The notes under the pieces: generated by a model | The model's database searches: none | What the model saw: only the letters and a program-made list of their open reading frames with translations | What the model was told of the DNA's origin: nothing | In this document: piece by piece, positions 29,171 through 38,101 of the stretch | Numbering within the stretch: the first letter of the stretch is position 1 | How the letters are laid out: every line of letters starts with the position of its first letter | Made by a program: the position numbers and the translations under genes | Assembly: GCF_016919005.1 (NCBI RefSeq) | Contig: NZ_JAFFQE010000001.1 | Span: 744,001 to 808,000 of the forward strand | Source: Desulfopila inferna | Lineage (GTDB): Bacteria > Desulfobacterota > Desulfobulbia > Desulfobulbales > Desulfocapsaceae | Length of the DNA stretch: 64,000 bases | Reading direction: 5' to 3'

Positions 29171-30743
29171 AGATATCATATACCTCACCGAACTTCGGCA
29201 CAACCACGGAATACCCCTCTTTTCCCAGGAAATCCTGGAAAGAGAGGGCTTGATCTTCCTCACCATGGACAAGGGCAATCTTTTTAATATTGAGGTTTGA
29301 GCTTTTCAGAAAACGCAGCATTTCATGGCGGTCCGCATGGGCACTGAAACCGCCGATTTTCTCAACCCGAGCCAGCAAAGGATAATCCTTGCCGTAAAAC
29401 CGCATCATAGGAGGATCCCCTTTTCGGCCTCCCTCTTCAAAACGCCCGCCTTCCTCCTCGATCCTTCTCCCCAGGGTATTCTGCGCCATATACCCAACTA
29501 TAAGAATGGTATTTTTGGGATTATGTATTTTGTAGCGCAGATGATGGAGTATTCTTCCAGCCTCACACATTCCCGAAGCGGAGATGACGATGTGCGACCT
29601 GGTATCCCTGGTTATGGCAATCGAATCCTCAACCGAGGTTGTGAAGTTGACCTCCTTGAAGTGAAAGGGATTCAAGCCGTTCTGCAGGAAAGTGTGATGC
29701 GTTTCCCGGTCATACATCTCGGGATGTTCTCCAAACACCTTGGTGATATTGGTGGCAAGCGGGCTGTCGACCCAGACCGGAACCTTGGGTACGCTGCCTT
29801 CATTATATAATTCATGTATATAATAGAGCAATTCCTGTGTTCTGCCGAAGGCAAAAGAGGGAATTATTACAGAGCCGCCTCCGCTAATGGTCCTATTGAG
29901 AACATCGCGTAATCGTGGTTTCAGATCGTTTATCGATTCGTGATCCCTGTCGCCGTAGGTGCTCTCCATTACCAGGAGATCTATGTCCCTGTCTTCCTCC
30001 TCGAACTCCAAAGTGGGGTTGCGTAAAATCGGTTTATCGAACCTGCCGATATCGCCGGTATAGCAAATTGTCCTGGTGGTGCCTTCACTTTTTACCTTGA
30101 TGATACTCACGGCCGAACCAAGGATATGACCGGCCTCATAGAGCTTGCAGGTGATTCCTTTGCCGATGGTCACTTCTTCCTTATAAGGCAGTCCCTCAAA
30201 CATGGAAAGAGCGATGTCTGCATCCTGCATTGAATAGATCGGTTCTATATGCTCGAGACCATATTTACGGATAAAATCCGAAATAGCACTGTCATTAATC
30301 CTGTGGGAATTATTTTCTTTGAGCAGCCCTTTAATTTCCCTGGCATCCCTGCCCTGGATCTTTCCATCCCGGCCCTGCATTTCGGCTAAGGCGCGTTTGA
30401 CAATTTTATAGTTAAGATATTTGGCATCCGATTCCTGTATCTTGGCGGAATCCGGCAGAAGGTAGCGGCAGGTATCGTGTGTTGCCCGCGTACAGAATAT
30501 TCTTCCCTGGAAGTCCTTGCGAGTCAGCAGCGGCAATCTTCCGGAATGATCAATATGTGCGTGGGACAGAACTATGTTTGTGATAATCGATGGGTCGAAA
30601 GGCATCACTTTGTTTTTTTCAGCTGCTTCCTTCCTGCGCCCCTGGAACATTCCGCAATCGAGCAGGATATGATCATTCTGCGTCGTGATCATATGCATGG
30701 AACCGGTAACTTCTCTCACTGCGCCTAAAAAAGTAATATGCAT
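29169..30743 (-). CDS. Beta-CASP metallo-beta-lactamase-fold nuclease
   Basis: A 524-residue MBL/beta-CASP protein of the CPSF/YSH1-like class (COG1236) that probably cleaves RNA. The zinc motif SHAHIDHSG is at about residues 58-66. Further histidines are in GHILGS and the motif-3 Asp in CYTGDIGR. The beta-CASP domain carries PSFAFGRTQE, ISASGMCEAGR and GFSAHADRHE, ending with an RMMBL-like segment (IALVHGEE). I start at ATG 30743 because AAGGAG is ideally spaced from it and too close to the GTG at 30752. It lies downstream of glycerate kinase on the same strand. Confidence 0.87.
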   Translation of the reverse strand: MHITFLGAVREVTGSMHMITTQNDHILLDCGMFQGRRKEAAEKNKVMPFDPSIITNIVLSHAHIDHSGRLPLLTRKDFQGRIFCTRATHDTCRYLLPDSAKIQESDAKYLNYKIVKRALAEMQGRDGKIQGRDAREIKGLLKENNSHRINDSAISDFIRKYGLEHIEPIYSMQDADIALSMFEGLPYKEEVTIGKGITCKLYEAGHILGSAVSIIKVKSEGTTRTICYTGDIGRFDKPILRNPTLEFEEEDRDIDLLVMESTYGDRDHESINDLKPRLRDVLNRTISGGGSVIIPSFAFGRTQELLYYIHELYNEGSVPKVPVWVDSPLATNITKVFGEHPEMYDRETHHTFLQNGLNPFHFKEVNFTTSVEDSIAITRDTRSHIVISASGMCEAGRILHHLRYKIHNPKNTILIVGYMAQNTLGRRIEEEGGRFEEGGRKGDPPMMRFYGKDYPLLARVEKIGGFSAHADRHEMLRFLKSSNLNIKKIALVHGEEDQALSFQDFLGKEGYSVVVPKFGEVYDI

Positions 30744-30788
30744 GAAATCCACTCCTTCCTCTCAAATAACAGGATCTTCTTCAGGTGA

Positions 30789-30826
30789 CGGTTTTTACAT
30801 ACGGAGGAAAGCGTACGTGGAAACCG
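30789..30826 (-). terminator. Imperfect hairpin after glycerate kinase
   Basis: CGGTTTTTACATACG and CGTACGTGGAAACCG pair at 12 of 15 positions around an 8-base loop, ten bases beyond the stop of the kinase gene. Confidence 0.45.
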
Positions 30827-30836
30827 AACCCTATTC

Positions 30837-31976
30837 TCACTTCTTGCGTGTCGCCAGGAACAAACGAACGACCTGTTCCGCTGCTTCTTCGAGAAGGTGT
30901 TCTCCATCGGCAATAGCTTTTTCAAGACTCACAGGTTCACGGCACAAAGAGAAAACGGCATCTATGCCCAGATCATAGAGATCCTCTATATTTTTTCCGA
31001 TTGCCCCGCATATGGCCACACAGGGAACACCAGCCTCACGAGCCGCCGCGGCAACACCCGCCGGAGCTTTGTCAAACTGGGTCTGAAAGTCAATCCTGCC
31101 CTCCCCTGTGATCACCAGATCCGCACCTTTGAGCTTTTCCCGCAGGCCAAGTATTTCTATAACCAGTTCTATACCTTTTTTGAGCTCGCCATGAAAAAAG
31201 GCATGGACTGCAGCTCCCAGGCCGCCGGCGGCTCCGGCTCCGGGGAGCATCTCAACGTCAAGCCCCAGATCTTTTCTGATTACTTCAGCAAGATTGCTCA
31301 GACCCTGATCCAGAATCCGCACCTGCTCCGCATCCGCGCCCTTCTGCGGGGAATAAACATATGATGCCCCATTCGATCCTGTCAGAGGATTTCCAACATC
31401 ACACAGTGCCTCTATAGCGACATCAAATATTCGGGCATCAACCTGTTCAACATCGATGGTCTGTATATGGATGAGGCTTTCGCCAATCGGTTCGAGCGCA
31501 TCTCCCCTGCCATCCAGAAATCTATAGCCCAGCGCCGCGGCTGCTCCAATTCCTCCATCGCAGGTGGCGCTGCCACCCAGACCCAGAATTATCCGTTCTG
31601 CATGTAAATCAAGGCATTGGCGTATAAGCTGTCCTGTTCCCAAGGTTGTTGTCTTTGCCGGATTTCTCCTGTTTGGGGGGACAAGGGCAAGTCCGCTGGC
31701 CTTGGCCATTTCAACAATACCGGTATGGGATTTGCGGATGTATCCGTAAGGAGCAGTGATGGAGTGCCTTAGCGGGCCAGCCACGGCAGCTGTGAGAATT
31801 TCACCATCCAAGGATCTGCTCAATATGTCGACCAGCCCGTCTCCTCCATCGGTGACGGGCAGGCATTCAACATCTATAAGCGGAGAGAAGCGGTGTATAC
31901 CCCGCCGTATTGCCTCCGCGGCTTGATATCCATCAAGGCATCCCTTGAAGCTGTTCGGCGCGGCGATAATTTTCAT
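30837..31976 (-). CDS. glxK: Glycerate kinase (GlxK/GarK family)
   Basis: Phosphorylates glycerate to 2- or 3-phosphoglycerate using ATP. The 379-residue protein has the family N-terminus IIAAPNSFKGCLDGYQAAEAI, VTDGGDGLVD, a central GLGGSATCDGGIG nucleotide motif and ITGEGRIDFQTQFDKAP. It could feed photorespiratory-type or sugar-acid glycerate into glycolysis. No transporter or tartronate gene is linked. Complete. Confidence 0.9.
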   Translation of the reverse strand: MKIIAAPNSFKGCLDGYQAAEAIRRGIHRFSPLIDVECLPVTDGGDGLVDILSRSLDGEILTAAVAGPLRHSITAPYGYIRKSHTGIVEMAKASGLALVPPNRRNPAKTTTLGTGQLIRQCLDLHAERIILGLGGSATCDGGIGAAAALGYRFLDGRGDALEPIGESLIHIQTIDVEQVDARIFDVAIEALCDVGNPLTGSNGASYVYSPQKGADAEQVRILDQGLSNLAEVIRKDLGLDVEMLPGAGAAGGLGAAVHAFFHGELKKGIELVIEILGLREKLKGADLVITGEGRIDFQTQFDKAPAGVAAAAREAGVPCVAICGAIGKNIEDLYDLGIDAVFSLCREPVSLEKAIADGEHLLEEAAEQVVRLFLATRKK

Positions 31977-32051
31977 ATACCCCTGCTGTAGGCGGAAATT
32001 TATCTTCCCTGTCTGGGAAAGATCACGCTTGTTTCACAATTTATCCGGCAA

Positions 32052-33248
32052 CTATCTGATTAAGGCTTCAGCTATTGCATCACACACATAGTCGATGTTT
32101 TTTGAGGTCAACCCCGCAAGATTAATTCTGCCGCCTCCCACCACATAAATCCCCTTTTTCTCTTTAAGCCAGGAAACGGTCGCGTCATCGAGCCCGCTGA
32201 AGGAAAACATGCCCCGCTGATTCTTGATATAGGAAAAATCGGTATCGATCCCCCGTTGAGCCAACCCATCCACCAGGGCCTTGCGCATATCGATAATGCG
32301 TGTGCGCATAGCAGCAAGTTCGCGCAACCACAGGCTGTGCAGTTCTTTGTCACTAAGAATGGTTGCCACGGTAAGCCCGCCGTGCGCAGGCGGGTTGGAG
32401 TAAATAACCCTCACCGTTGCTTTAAGGTGGCTCATGGCTACGGCTGTCTCCTCGGCCGATGGACTGACGATGGTCAGCGCTCCGGTTCTTTCGTTGTAGA
32501 GCCCGAAATTCTTGGAAAAGGAGCTGGCTACCAGAAAATCCATGCCGGTCCCGGCCATCAGTTCAACCGCAAAACGATCCTCTTTCAGGCCTTCTCCGAA
32601 ACCCTGGTAAGCAAAATCGAGAAAAGGTATCCACCTCTTTTCTTCCGCAACAGCGGCGACCTGTCGCCATTGCTCTTCATTGAGGTCGACACCGCTGGGG
32701 TTATGACAACAGGCATGAAGAAGCACGATATCACCCTCGGGAACACGCTGCAGGCACTGCAGCAACTCATCAAAATCGAGTCCTTTGGTTTCGCTGTTAT
32801 AATAAGGATATTTGCGGATTTCAAAATCCAAATCCGAGAATATGCCGATATGGTTGGCCCAGGTGGGAGTGCTGACCCAGACGGCGGCGCCGGGCCGAAA
32901 CCGCTTCAGCAGCTGGCCGCCGACCCGAAGCGCACCGGTTCCTCCCGGAGCGTGCACGGTTGCCGCCCTGACGGAGCTGATTACTTCACTGGAATCGGCG
33001 AAGAGCAGTTTCTGCACACATTCAGCATATACAGGGTCTCCTGAGATGGGCAGGTAGCTTTTGGAAGTCTCCCGCTCCAGCAATAATTTCTCGGCCTTCT
33101 TTACACATTCAAGAATAGGAGTGTTACCATCATCATCTTTATACACGCCCACACCCAGATTAACCTTGCGGGGATTGACCTCTTTTTTAAACGCCTCGGT
33201 CAAACCGAGAATAGAATCAGCCGGAGCTGCCTCAATGCCTTTCCACAT
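32052..33248 (-). CDS. Aromatic/aspartate aminotransferase (AspC/TyrB type, class I)
   Basis: A PLP aminotransferase of 398 residues of the proteobacterial AspC/TyrB subgroup. It has ADSILGLTEAFK at the start, HACCHNPSGVDL, the PLP lysine in ASSFSKNFGLYNERTG and the substrate Arg near GGGRINLAGL. It interconverts aspartate or aromatic amino acids with 2-oxoglutarate; the sequence does not decide between them. The ATG at 33248 follows AAGGAG. The frame is open upstream to 33308 but that part is not family-like. Confidence 0.88.
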   Translation of the reverse strand: MWKGIEAAPADSILGLTEAFKKEVNPRKVNLGVGVYKDDDGNTPILECVKKAEKLLLERETSKSYLPISGDPVYAECVQKLLFADSSEVISSVRAATVHAPGGTGALRVGGQLLKRFRPGAAVWVSTPTWANHIGIFSDLDFEIRKYPYYNSETKGLDFDELLQCLQRVPEGDIVLLHACCHNPSGVDLNEEQWRQVAAVAEEKRWIPFLDFAYQGFGEGLKEDRFAVELMAGTGMDFLVASSFSKNFGLYNERTGALTIVSPSAEETAVAMSHLKATVRVIYSNPPAHGGLTVATILSDKELHSLWLRELAAMRTRIIDMRKALVDGLAQRGIDTDFSYIKNQRGMFSFSGLDDATVSWLKEKKGIYVVGGGRINLAGLTSKNIDYVCDAIAEALIR

Positions 33249-33784
33249 ATATTTTCTCCTTCTGGATAAAGATTTCTGTGTTGTAAGTCTCAATCCGGCA
33301 TACTCCAAAAATAAATCTCGGATTGATCATTGGCTTTTTAGCAAACAATCACGTTATAATATCTTTACAATCAAGACGTCAACAAAATCGGGATCGAATG
33401 GTGATGGAAAAGACGTTCCCTTTTTCTGAACTTTCTTCAGTTTTTTGATAAAATGATCATTGTGAATGATAATAGCGTCATAAAGAGCCCGACTTGCCAC
33501 GTTGCAGTGATTTGTCCGGCCTGCCGCAACATTGCTCCTTGGATATAGATCTTTTTATACAGCCATCTGACATCATGGCAACTTTTTTACAAGATTATCA
33601 GTGATTATTTAACTAAAGCTGCTTATCGTACTATAAAGTTGTATGACACTGTGGTATTTAACCTTGGCTTTTTTTGCCGCATTGTGATATGAATGCTCAT
33701 TCAGAGCAATCCCTTAGATCTTATATTTCTCAGGTAAAAATGAAGTCAATACTAAAAAACTATTAATTAAAAGAGACCGAAAAG
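33249..33784. other. Intergenic region before the DUF1641-flavoprotein operon
   Basis: About 530 bases with no gene. Positions 33540-33604 hold a minus-strand copy of the dispersed repeat (GCCATCTGACATCATGGCAA to the end ACAAGATTATC). The rest is A/T-rich; the promoters of the aminotransferase (minus) and of the DUF1641 operon (plus) should lie here. I could not define -35/-10 or -24/-12 boxes. Confidence 0.45.
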
Positions 33785-34708
33785 ATGGACGAAACCTTAA
33801 TCTTACAGAAACTGGACGATCTCTCCAATGAAGTACGTACTTTAAAGTCAGAAGTACTGGAGGAATTACGACAAGAGCTGAAGCCCGCCAGGCCTTCCGG
33901 TACGCTCTTTGAAGAGTGTCTTGCCGAAGTGGAAGATGGTCACACCAAAGAGGATCTCGCCCATCTCATCAGAAGCCTCTTAATGAATGTAGATATGCTC
34001 AACTCTCTGCTGAGCACGGTCAAAGGCACCATGGAACTCAAGGAAGAATTTGAGCCGATTGCCAAGCAAGCTTACCCCATGGCCGTTGAGACCATTGCCG
34101 AAGTCAGTGAGAATCTCGATATGGCACAGATCAAGCCTCTCATCAGAAACACGCTGAGCAACCTGGAAAATTTCAATACCGCTCTGAACATGATGAAAGC
34201 CGGCATGGAACTCAAAGATGAAATTGAGCCGATTGCCAAGCAGGCCTATCCTATGGCCATCGAGACTATTGCCGAAATCAGCGAAAACCTCGACATGGCC
34301 CAGGTCAGGCCGCTTATAAGAAACACCCTGAGTAACCTGGAAAATTTTAATTCCGCCCTGACTATGATGAAAGCCGGCATGGAGCTCAAAGAAGATATTG
34401 AGCCGTTGGCTAAACTCTCGCTTCCGGTCGTCATCGATTTTTTCACCGGCATCAGCGGGTTGATGCGGGTATCCGGTACTGCGCTGGGAACGGTGAAGGA
34501 TATGCAGATCACCCCGGAACAGGCGGAAGCCATGGAAAAAGTCATCAAGGACATCGACCTTACCAAAGCCAACAGATTAAATATCATCGGTATGGTCAAA
34601 AAATTGAACGATCCGAAGGTTCAAGAGGCTCTCGGTGCCATATTCGCAATGCTTGAAACCTTCGGTTCCCTGCTTCAGGCCTACAAGGATCCTGAAAAGC
34701 AACAATAA
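33785..34708 (+). CDS. DUF1641 protein with internal 58-residue repeats
   Basis: A 307-residue helical protein. After an N-terminal coiled segment (residues 1-60) a 58-residue unit is repeated: residues 61-118, 119-176 and a partial third from 177. Each starts LIRxxLxN and contains MELKxExEPIAKQAYPMA. The C-terminal part (PEQAEAMEKVIKDIDL...NDPKVQEALGAIFAMLETFGSLL) is the DUF1641 motif. DUF1641 proteins recur next to sulfide:quinone-reductase-like flavoproteins, as here (91 bases to the next gene), and are probably partners or membrane adaptors. No enzyme motif is visible. Confidence 0.8.
   Translation: MDETLILQKLDDLSNEVRTLKSEVLEELRQELKPARPSGTLFEECLAEVEDGHTKEDLAHLIRSLLMNVDMLNSLLSTVKGTMELKEEFEPIAKQAYPMAVETIAEVSENLDMAQIKPLIRNTLSNLENFNTALNMMKAGMELKDEIEPIAKQAYPMAIETIAEISENLDMAQVRPLIRNTLSNLENFNSALTMMKAGMELKEDIEPLAKLSLPVVIDFFTGISGLMRVSGTALGTVKDMQITPEQAEAMEKVIKDIDLTKANRLNIIGMVKKLNDPKVQEALGAIFAMLETFGSLLQAYKDPEKQQ
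33965..34430 (+). repeat. 174-bp coding tandem repeat within the DUF1641 gene
   Basis: Units 33965-34138 and 34139-34312, followed by a partial unit from 34313. Units two and three are very close at DNA level (for example GGAAAATTT then ATGATGAAAGCCGGCATGGA in both), which suggests recent duplication. Unit one is more diverged. Confidence 0.7.
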
Positions 34709-34799
34709 TAAAAGCAATTTTCACTTACTGACTGACTGTATCAAGCTCTTCGAGACCGTGCAGCTAACAAAAACATAAGGATAGGAGGCGTAAACAGAT

Positions 34800-36038
34800 A
34801 TGAAGAAACTCGTCATTCTCGGTGCCGGTTGCGGTGGTACGATGATGGCCAACAAGATGAGAAAGCATCTTGATCGAAACGAGTGGAACATCACCATTAT
34901 CGATCGGGATAATAATCATGACTACCAGCCCGGATATCTCTTTGTTCCCTTTGGCATCAACACCCCAAAGGAAATCCGAAAAACCAAGAGAGAATTCATT
35001 AAGCCTGGTATCGATTTCGTAATCTCTGAGTTGGTAAACGTCGATTGGGATAAACAGACTATTACAACCGAAACGGCCGGTAAATTCAGCTATGATATTC
35101 TCATCATGTCCACCGGCTGCGAAACCCTGCCGGAGGAAGTTGAGGGTCTTGGAGAAACCTGGAACAAAACCGCATTCGGCTATTATACCTATGACGACTG
35201 CATACAACTGAAGAAATCACTGGCTCAGTTTGAAGGCGGTAAGCTGGTTGTCAATATAGCTGAAATGCCCATTAAATGTCCGGTTGCACCTCTTGAGTTT
35301 GCCTTTCTTGTCGACTGGCATCTTCAACAGCGCGGCATTCGTGAGAAGGTGGACCTTCAGTTCGTCACGCCTCTCACCGGTGCATTTACAAAACCTGTTG
35401 CCACTCAGGTGTTAAACCAGGCCTGCGTTGAGAAAAACATCACGATCGTTCCCAACTTCGCTCTCGGCGCTGTTGATGGAGAGCGCAAGGTTATCCAGGC
35501 TTTTGACGGTCAGGAAGTTGATTATGATCTGCTGGTCTCCATTCCGCCCAACTTCGGCTCCCAGGTCATGATCGACTCCGGCGTCGCCGATCCCATGGGA
35601 TATATTCCCGTGGACAAAGGCACCCTGCAGCCCGAAGGGCGCGACAACGTATGGGTCCTGGGAGACGGAACCAACGTCCCCACCTCGAAAGCAGGCGCCG
35701 TAGCCCACTTCCAGGCGGATATCCTGGAAGAGAATATCATGGCATATATCGATGGCGAAGCCCAACACGCCCGGTCCGACGGGCACGCGCTCTGATTCAT
35801 CGAATCAGGCTTCGGGAAAGCCTACGTCATCGACTTTAGCTACGACATTGAACCGGTAATCGGAGAGTATCCCTTCCCAGCAATCGGCCCCATGGGCCTG
35901 CTGAAGGATACCAAGTTTAACCATATTTCCAAGCTCCTGTTTAAATGGGCATACTACAACCTGTTACTCGCCGGCACCTGGCTTGGTCCACCAAGTCTGC
36001 AGCTCGCCGGAAAAAGGATGGAGATGATCAAGAAATAA
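34800..36038 (+). CDS. Sulfide:quinone oxidoreductase-like flavoprotein with UGA-encoded selenocysteine
   Basis: Reading the TGA at 35793-35795 as selenocysteine (residue 332) gives a 412-residue flavoprotein. The N-terminus has the FAD fold (LVILGAGCGG, 5-13). C160 in PIKCPVAPLE matches the first redox cysteine of SQR enzymes. The segment around the UGA, DGHAL-U-FIESGFGKAYVIDF, corresponds to the place where relatives have CFIESGFG or CxADFG, the second redox cysteine. Another 80 codons of conserved sequence follow to a TAA at 36036-36038, ending in an amphipathic tail suited to membrane contact. SQR oxidises sulfide to polysulfide and passes electrons to quinone; the DUF1641 pairing suggests an SQR-like or related role. 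An inferred SECIS hairpin follows the UGA. Standard gene callers would truncate this gene at 35795. Confidence 0.85.
35793..35825 (+). promoter_or_regulatory. UGA codon with bacterial-type SECIS hairpin (flavoprotein)
   Basis: AGGCTT (35807-35812) and AAGCCT (35818-35823) form a perfect 6-bp stem with a CGGGA loop. The loop starts 17 bases after the UGA and has a G in its first two positions, which fits the known pattern of bacterial SECIS elements read by SelB. Identified by eye, not by a folding program. Confidence 0.7.
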
Positions 36039-36058
36039 GACCTTTATCTCTTGAAAAC

Positions 36059-36099
36059 AAAAAAACCGCATCGGTCATAAAGACCAATGCGGTTTTTTT
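36059..36099 (+). terminator. Rho-independent terminator after the selenoflavoprotein
   Basis: CCGCATCGGTC (36066-36076) pairs with GACCAATGCGG (36082-36092) with one mismatch around ATAAA, followed by seven Ts. The stem is preceded by A-rich sequence, so it could also terminate from the minus side. Confidence 0.9.
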
Positions 36100-36124
36100 A
36101 TGAAAACAATTTACGGCCTTCCTT

Positions 36125-36234
36125 GTTGATAATCGCGCAAAAAAATCAAAGAAGAAGCACCCGTACGGGCATAAACTCCGACTTCGAGAAAGCTCGGCAC
36201 CCCAGGGTAGAACGAGCTTTTTACAAGTCCATCC
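36125..36234 (+). repeat. Dispersed intergenic repeat, copy 5
   Basis: AAGCACCCGTACGGGCATAA then CTCCGACTTCGAGAAAGC, a short insert, and the inverted end GAGCTTTTTACAAGTCCATCC. It lies between the terminator and the Trm5-like gene stop. The CCGTACGGGC block is shared exactly with the copy at 37905-37989. Confidence 0.65.
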
Positions 36235-37068
36235 TTATTCGATTTTCGCGTCTAGGCAGATCCGATACTTCCCGGGGCTGACATGGCCGCATTTGTGAAT
36301 TTTCCAACCGAGCAGAACTCTTCCTTTTACTTTACATATTTGGGAAAGCGTATCCACCGCCAGGTCGAATTGACCCTTATCCTGAAAATCATAATAATGC
36401 AACCGTCCACCTGCACCGAGTGCATCTATTGCACAAGACAGGAACTTGTCGGCGGTTAGCGGCAGCGGCATGGCAATCCGATCAAATTGACCCTGCAGCC
36501 GCGGCACTATCTCTCCGGCGTCACCACACAGTAAACGAACATTTTTTATGCGACGGTTGAGTTTCAGATTTTTAACGGCCAGGTAATGCGCCTCCGGATT
36601 CTTCTCAACACCGATGACTTCGGCAGCTTCACTGTGCCGACCTATCATTAACGGCAATGGAGCGATTCCGGAAAACATGACCAGAACCCGTTCTCCGCAC
36701 TCAACCAGTGAGGCAATACGATGGCGTTCATTTTTGCTGCGTGGAGAAAAATAGACAACTTGAGGATCGACATGAAGCCTGATGCCGAATTCCGTAAGCA
36801 GGGTTGTCAACCCTCCCGTTCCGGCAATCTTCCTCAGGAGGATCGTGCGGAATTCGCCTGAGTGGATGCCGTCTCGTCCGGCGACTACCCGAAGATGCGG
36901 AGAGGTGCGGAGTACGGCCTCGGCAATCTCCTTTTCGCGGTGTCGAAGCGTCTCTGGAATGATAATAATGGCCACATCACCGAGGACGTCATACCCTCTC
37001 ACCATGCAGTCGATTTCCTCCTGCGGGAGGATATCTTGCAACGCCTCCTTCAGATTTATAGCGGGCAT
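36235..37068 (-). CDS. Trm5/Taw2-like class I SAM-dependent methyltransferase
   Basis: A 277-residue protein with the archaeal/eukaryal Trm5 architecture: an N-terminal domain with VRGYDVLGDVAII, then a Rossmann SAM domain (VLVMFSGIAPLPLMIGRHS, EVIGVEKNPEAHYLAVKN, LLCGDAGEIVPRL, FDRIAMPLP). Trm5 makes m1G37 in tRNA, and bacteria normally use the unrelated TrmD. The MPLP motif replaces the NLP of archaeal enzymes. Such genes occur sporadically in bacteria and may methylate tRNA or another substrate. It is the last gene of the hgcA-hgcB-osmC group on this strand. Confidence 0.75.
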   Translation of the reverse strand: MPAINLKEALQDILPQEEIDCMVRGYDVLGDVAIIIIPETLRHREKEIAEAVLRTSPHLRVVAGRDGIHSGEFRTILLRKIAGTGGLTTLLTEFGIRLHVDPQVVYFSPRSKNERHRIASLVECGERVLVMFSGIAPLPLMIGRHSEAAEVIGVEKNPEAHYLAVKNLKLNRRIKNVRLLCGDAGEIVPRLQGQFDRIAMPLPLTADKFLSCAIDALGAGGRLHYYDFQDKGQFDLAVDTLSQICKVKGRVLLGWKIHKCGHVSPGKYRICLDAKIE

Positions 37069-37105
37069 ACCATAAAGCTTCTTCTCTCAATAAATTGGAG
37101 GGTCT

Positions 37106-37501
37106 TCAAGTTAAGGTCACTTTAAAATCCGGAGGATCCAATATGTGCTTTTTGACGGCACACTGATCCATTGCCCGAATGATGGCTTCTTTATATTTCT
37201 CAGGAAAACCTTCCGGCAGTTTAAGCTGAATCTCCATCTCAGGGTATCTCTTAGTCTCCCCGTCAAAACTGTATTTCATAAGCAGGGTCATGCCTTCGGT
37301 TTCGATATTTCTGGCTCTGCAGAACTTCATGGCAAAAAATCCTGCACAGGTTGCAACAGAGGCCGTAAACAGCGCAAAAGGTGAAGGTGCGGAGCCGTCG
37401 CCTCCCGACTCTTTCGACTGATCTGTTTCAATTGTGAACTCATTTATCTGCGCCTGGACTTTCAGATTCCCTGGAAAAGTTACCTTCATTTCCTCTGCCA
37501 T
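37106..37501 (-). CDS. OsmC/Ohr family protein
   Basis: A 131-residue OsmC-fold protein with the helix SPFALFTASVATCAGFFAMKFC, containing the first reactive Cys, and MDQCAVKKHILDP near the C-terminus with the second. These cysteines use peroxide or sulfur substrates in characterised members. It lies 90 bases downstream of hgcB and could be co-transcribed with it. A thiol/peroxide role is all that can be claimed. Confidence 0.85.
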   Translation of the reverse strand: MAEEMKVTFPGNLKVQAQINEFTIETDQSKESGGDGSAPSPFALFTASVATCAGFFAMKFCRARNIETEGMTLLMKYSFDGETKRYPEMEIQLKLPEGFPEKYKEAIIRAMDQCAVKKHILDPPDFKVTLT

Positions 37502-37591
37502 TTTATCTCCTTCTTCGGTTTCATTAAATTCCTGATACGCTCATCAGTTCCGCCCAATGTGCCCGTATCTTTCCGTTCACTGACCGGCTGT

Positions 37592-37873
37592 TTAGCAGCA
37601 GCTTCCCGAAGGAAGATTTTTGCCCTTCAACCAGCGATTTATGATCAGTGAGGCACATCCCACTCCGGGATCTACTCTTATGGCATCAACAGGGCAGTTT
37701 ACTGCGCATGCCCCGCACTCCATGCAGCCATTTTTATCCACCATCACCGCCTTACTCTCTTGCAGCTGGAAGACCCGATGCGGGCATACCGTTACACATG
37801 TTGAGCACCCCACACAGCGATCCTTATCCAAGGTCAGCGAAGCAACATTTTCAATATACCGTAAGCCTTTCAT
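37592..37873 (-). CDS. hgcB: HgcB, ferredoxin of mercury methylation
   Basis: A 93-residue 2[4Fe-4S] ferredoxin. Cluster motifs are C20/C23/C26/C30 and C50/C53/C56/C60. The diagnostic extras for HgcB are C73 in PGVGCASL and a C-terminal cysteine pair (C92-C93). HgcB reduces the corrinoid of HgcA and is thought to hand Hg(II) over through these cysteines. It shares the opening RYIENV-like segment of known HgcB. hgcA lies upstream on the same strand, separated by 228 bases that include a dispersed repeat; the pair is normally closer. Together with hgcA the assignment is secure. Confidence 0.93.
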   Translation of the reverse strand: MKGLRYIENVASLTLDKDRCVGCSTCVTVCPHRVFQLQESKAVMVDKNGCMECGACAVNCPVDAIRVDPGVGCASLIINRWLKGKNLPSGSCC

Positions 37874-37904
37874 TATCTACCTCCACATCCGACATAGCTA
37901 TTGT

Positions 37905-37989
37905 TGATGATCTGGTAAAAAGTCATCGAAGTTGCCGAAGGATTCTGCGATAAGCACCCGTACGGGCACAAACTCCGACTTCGAGAAAA
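37905..37989 (+). repeat. Dispersed intergenic repeat between hgcA and hgcB, copy 6
   Basis: GATGATCTGGTAAAAAGTCATCG, then CTGCGATAAGCACCCGTACGG, then AACTCCGACTTCGAGAAAAT: the full ordered core of the family. It sits inside the hgcA-hgcB spacer. Confidence 0.75.
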
Positions 37990-38101
37990 TTCCAATATAA
38001 AGATGCAGCATCTGAAATGACGATTCGGCAGTACCAGGTGGTATGGCCACTCGTGGTTTCAGGTCTGCAACTAAGTAAATCGAGCTTTTTGTCCATCTTT
38101 T

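Noticed and set aside
33660-33700. Sigma-54 (-24/-12) promoter before the DUF1641 gene (TTGGC...TTGC)
   Set aside because: The spacing between GG and GC is 8 rather than 10 bases, so it does not fit the consensus.
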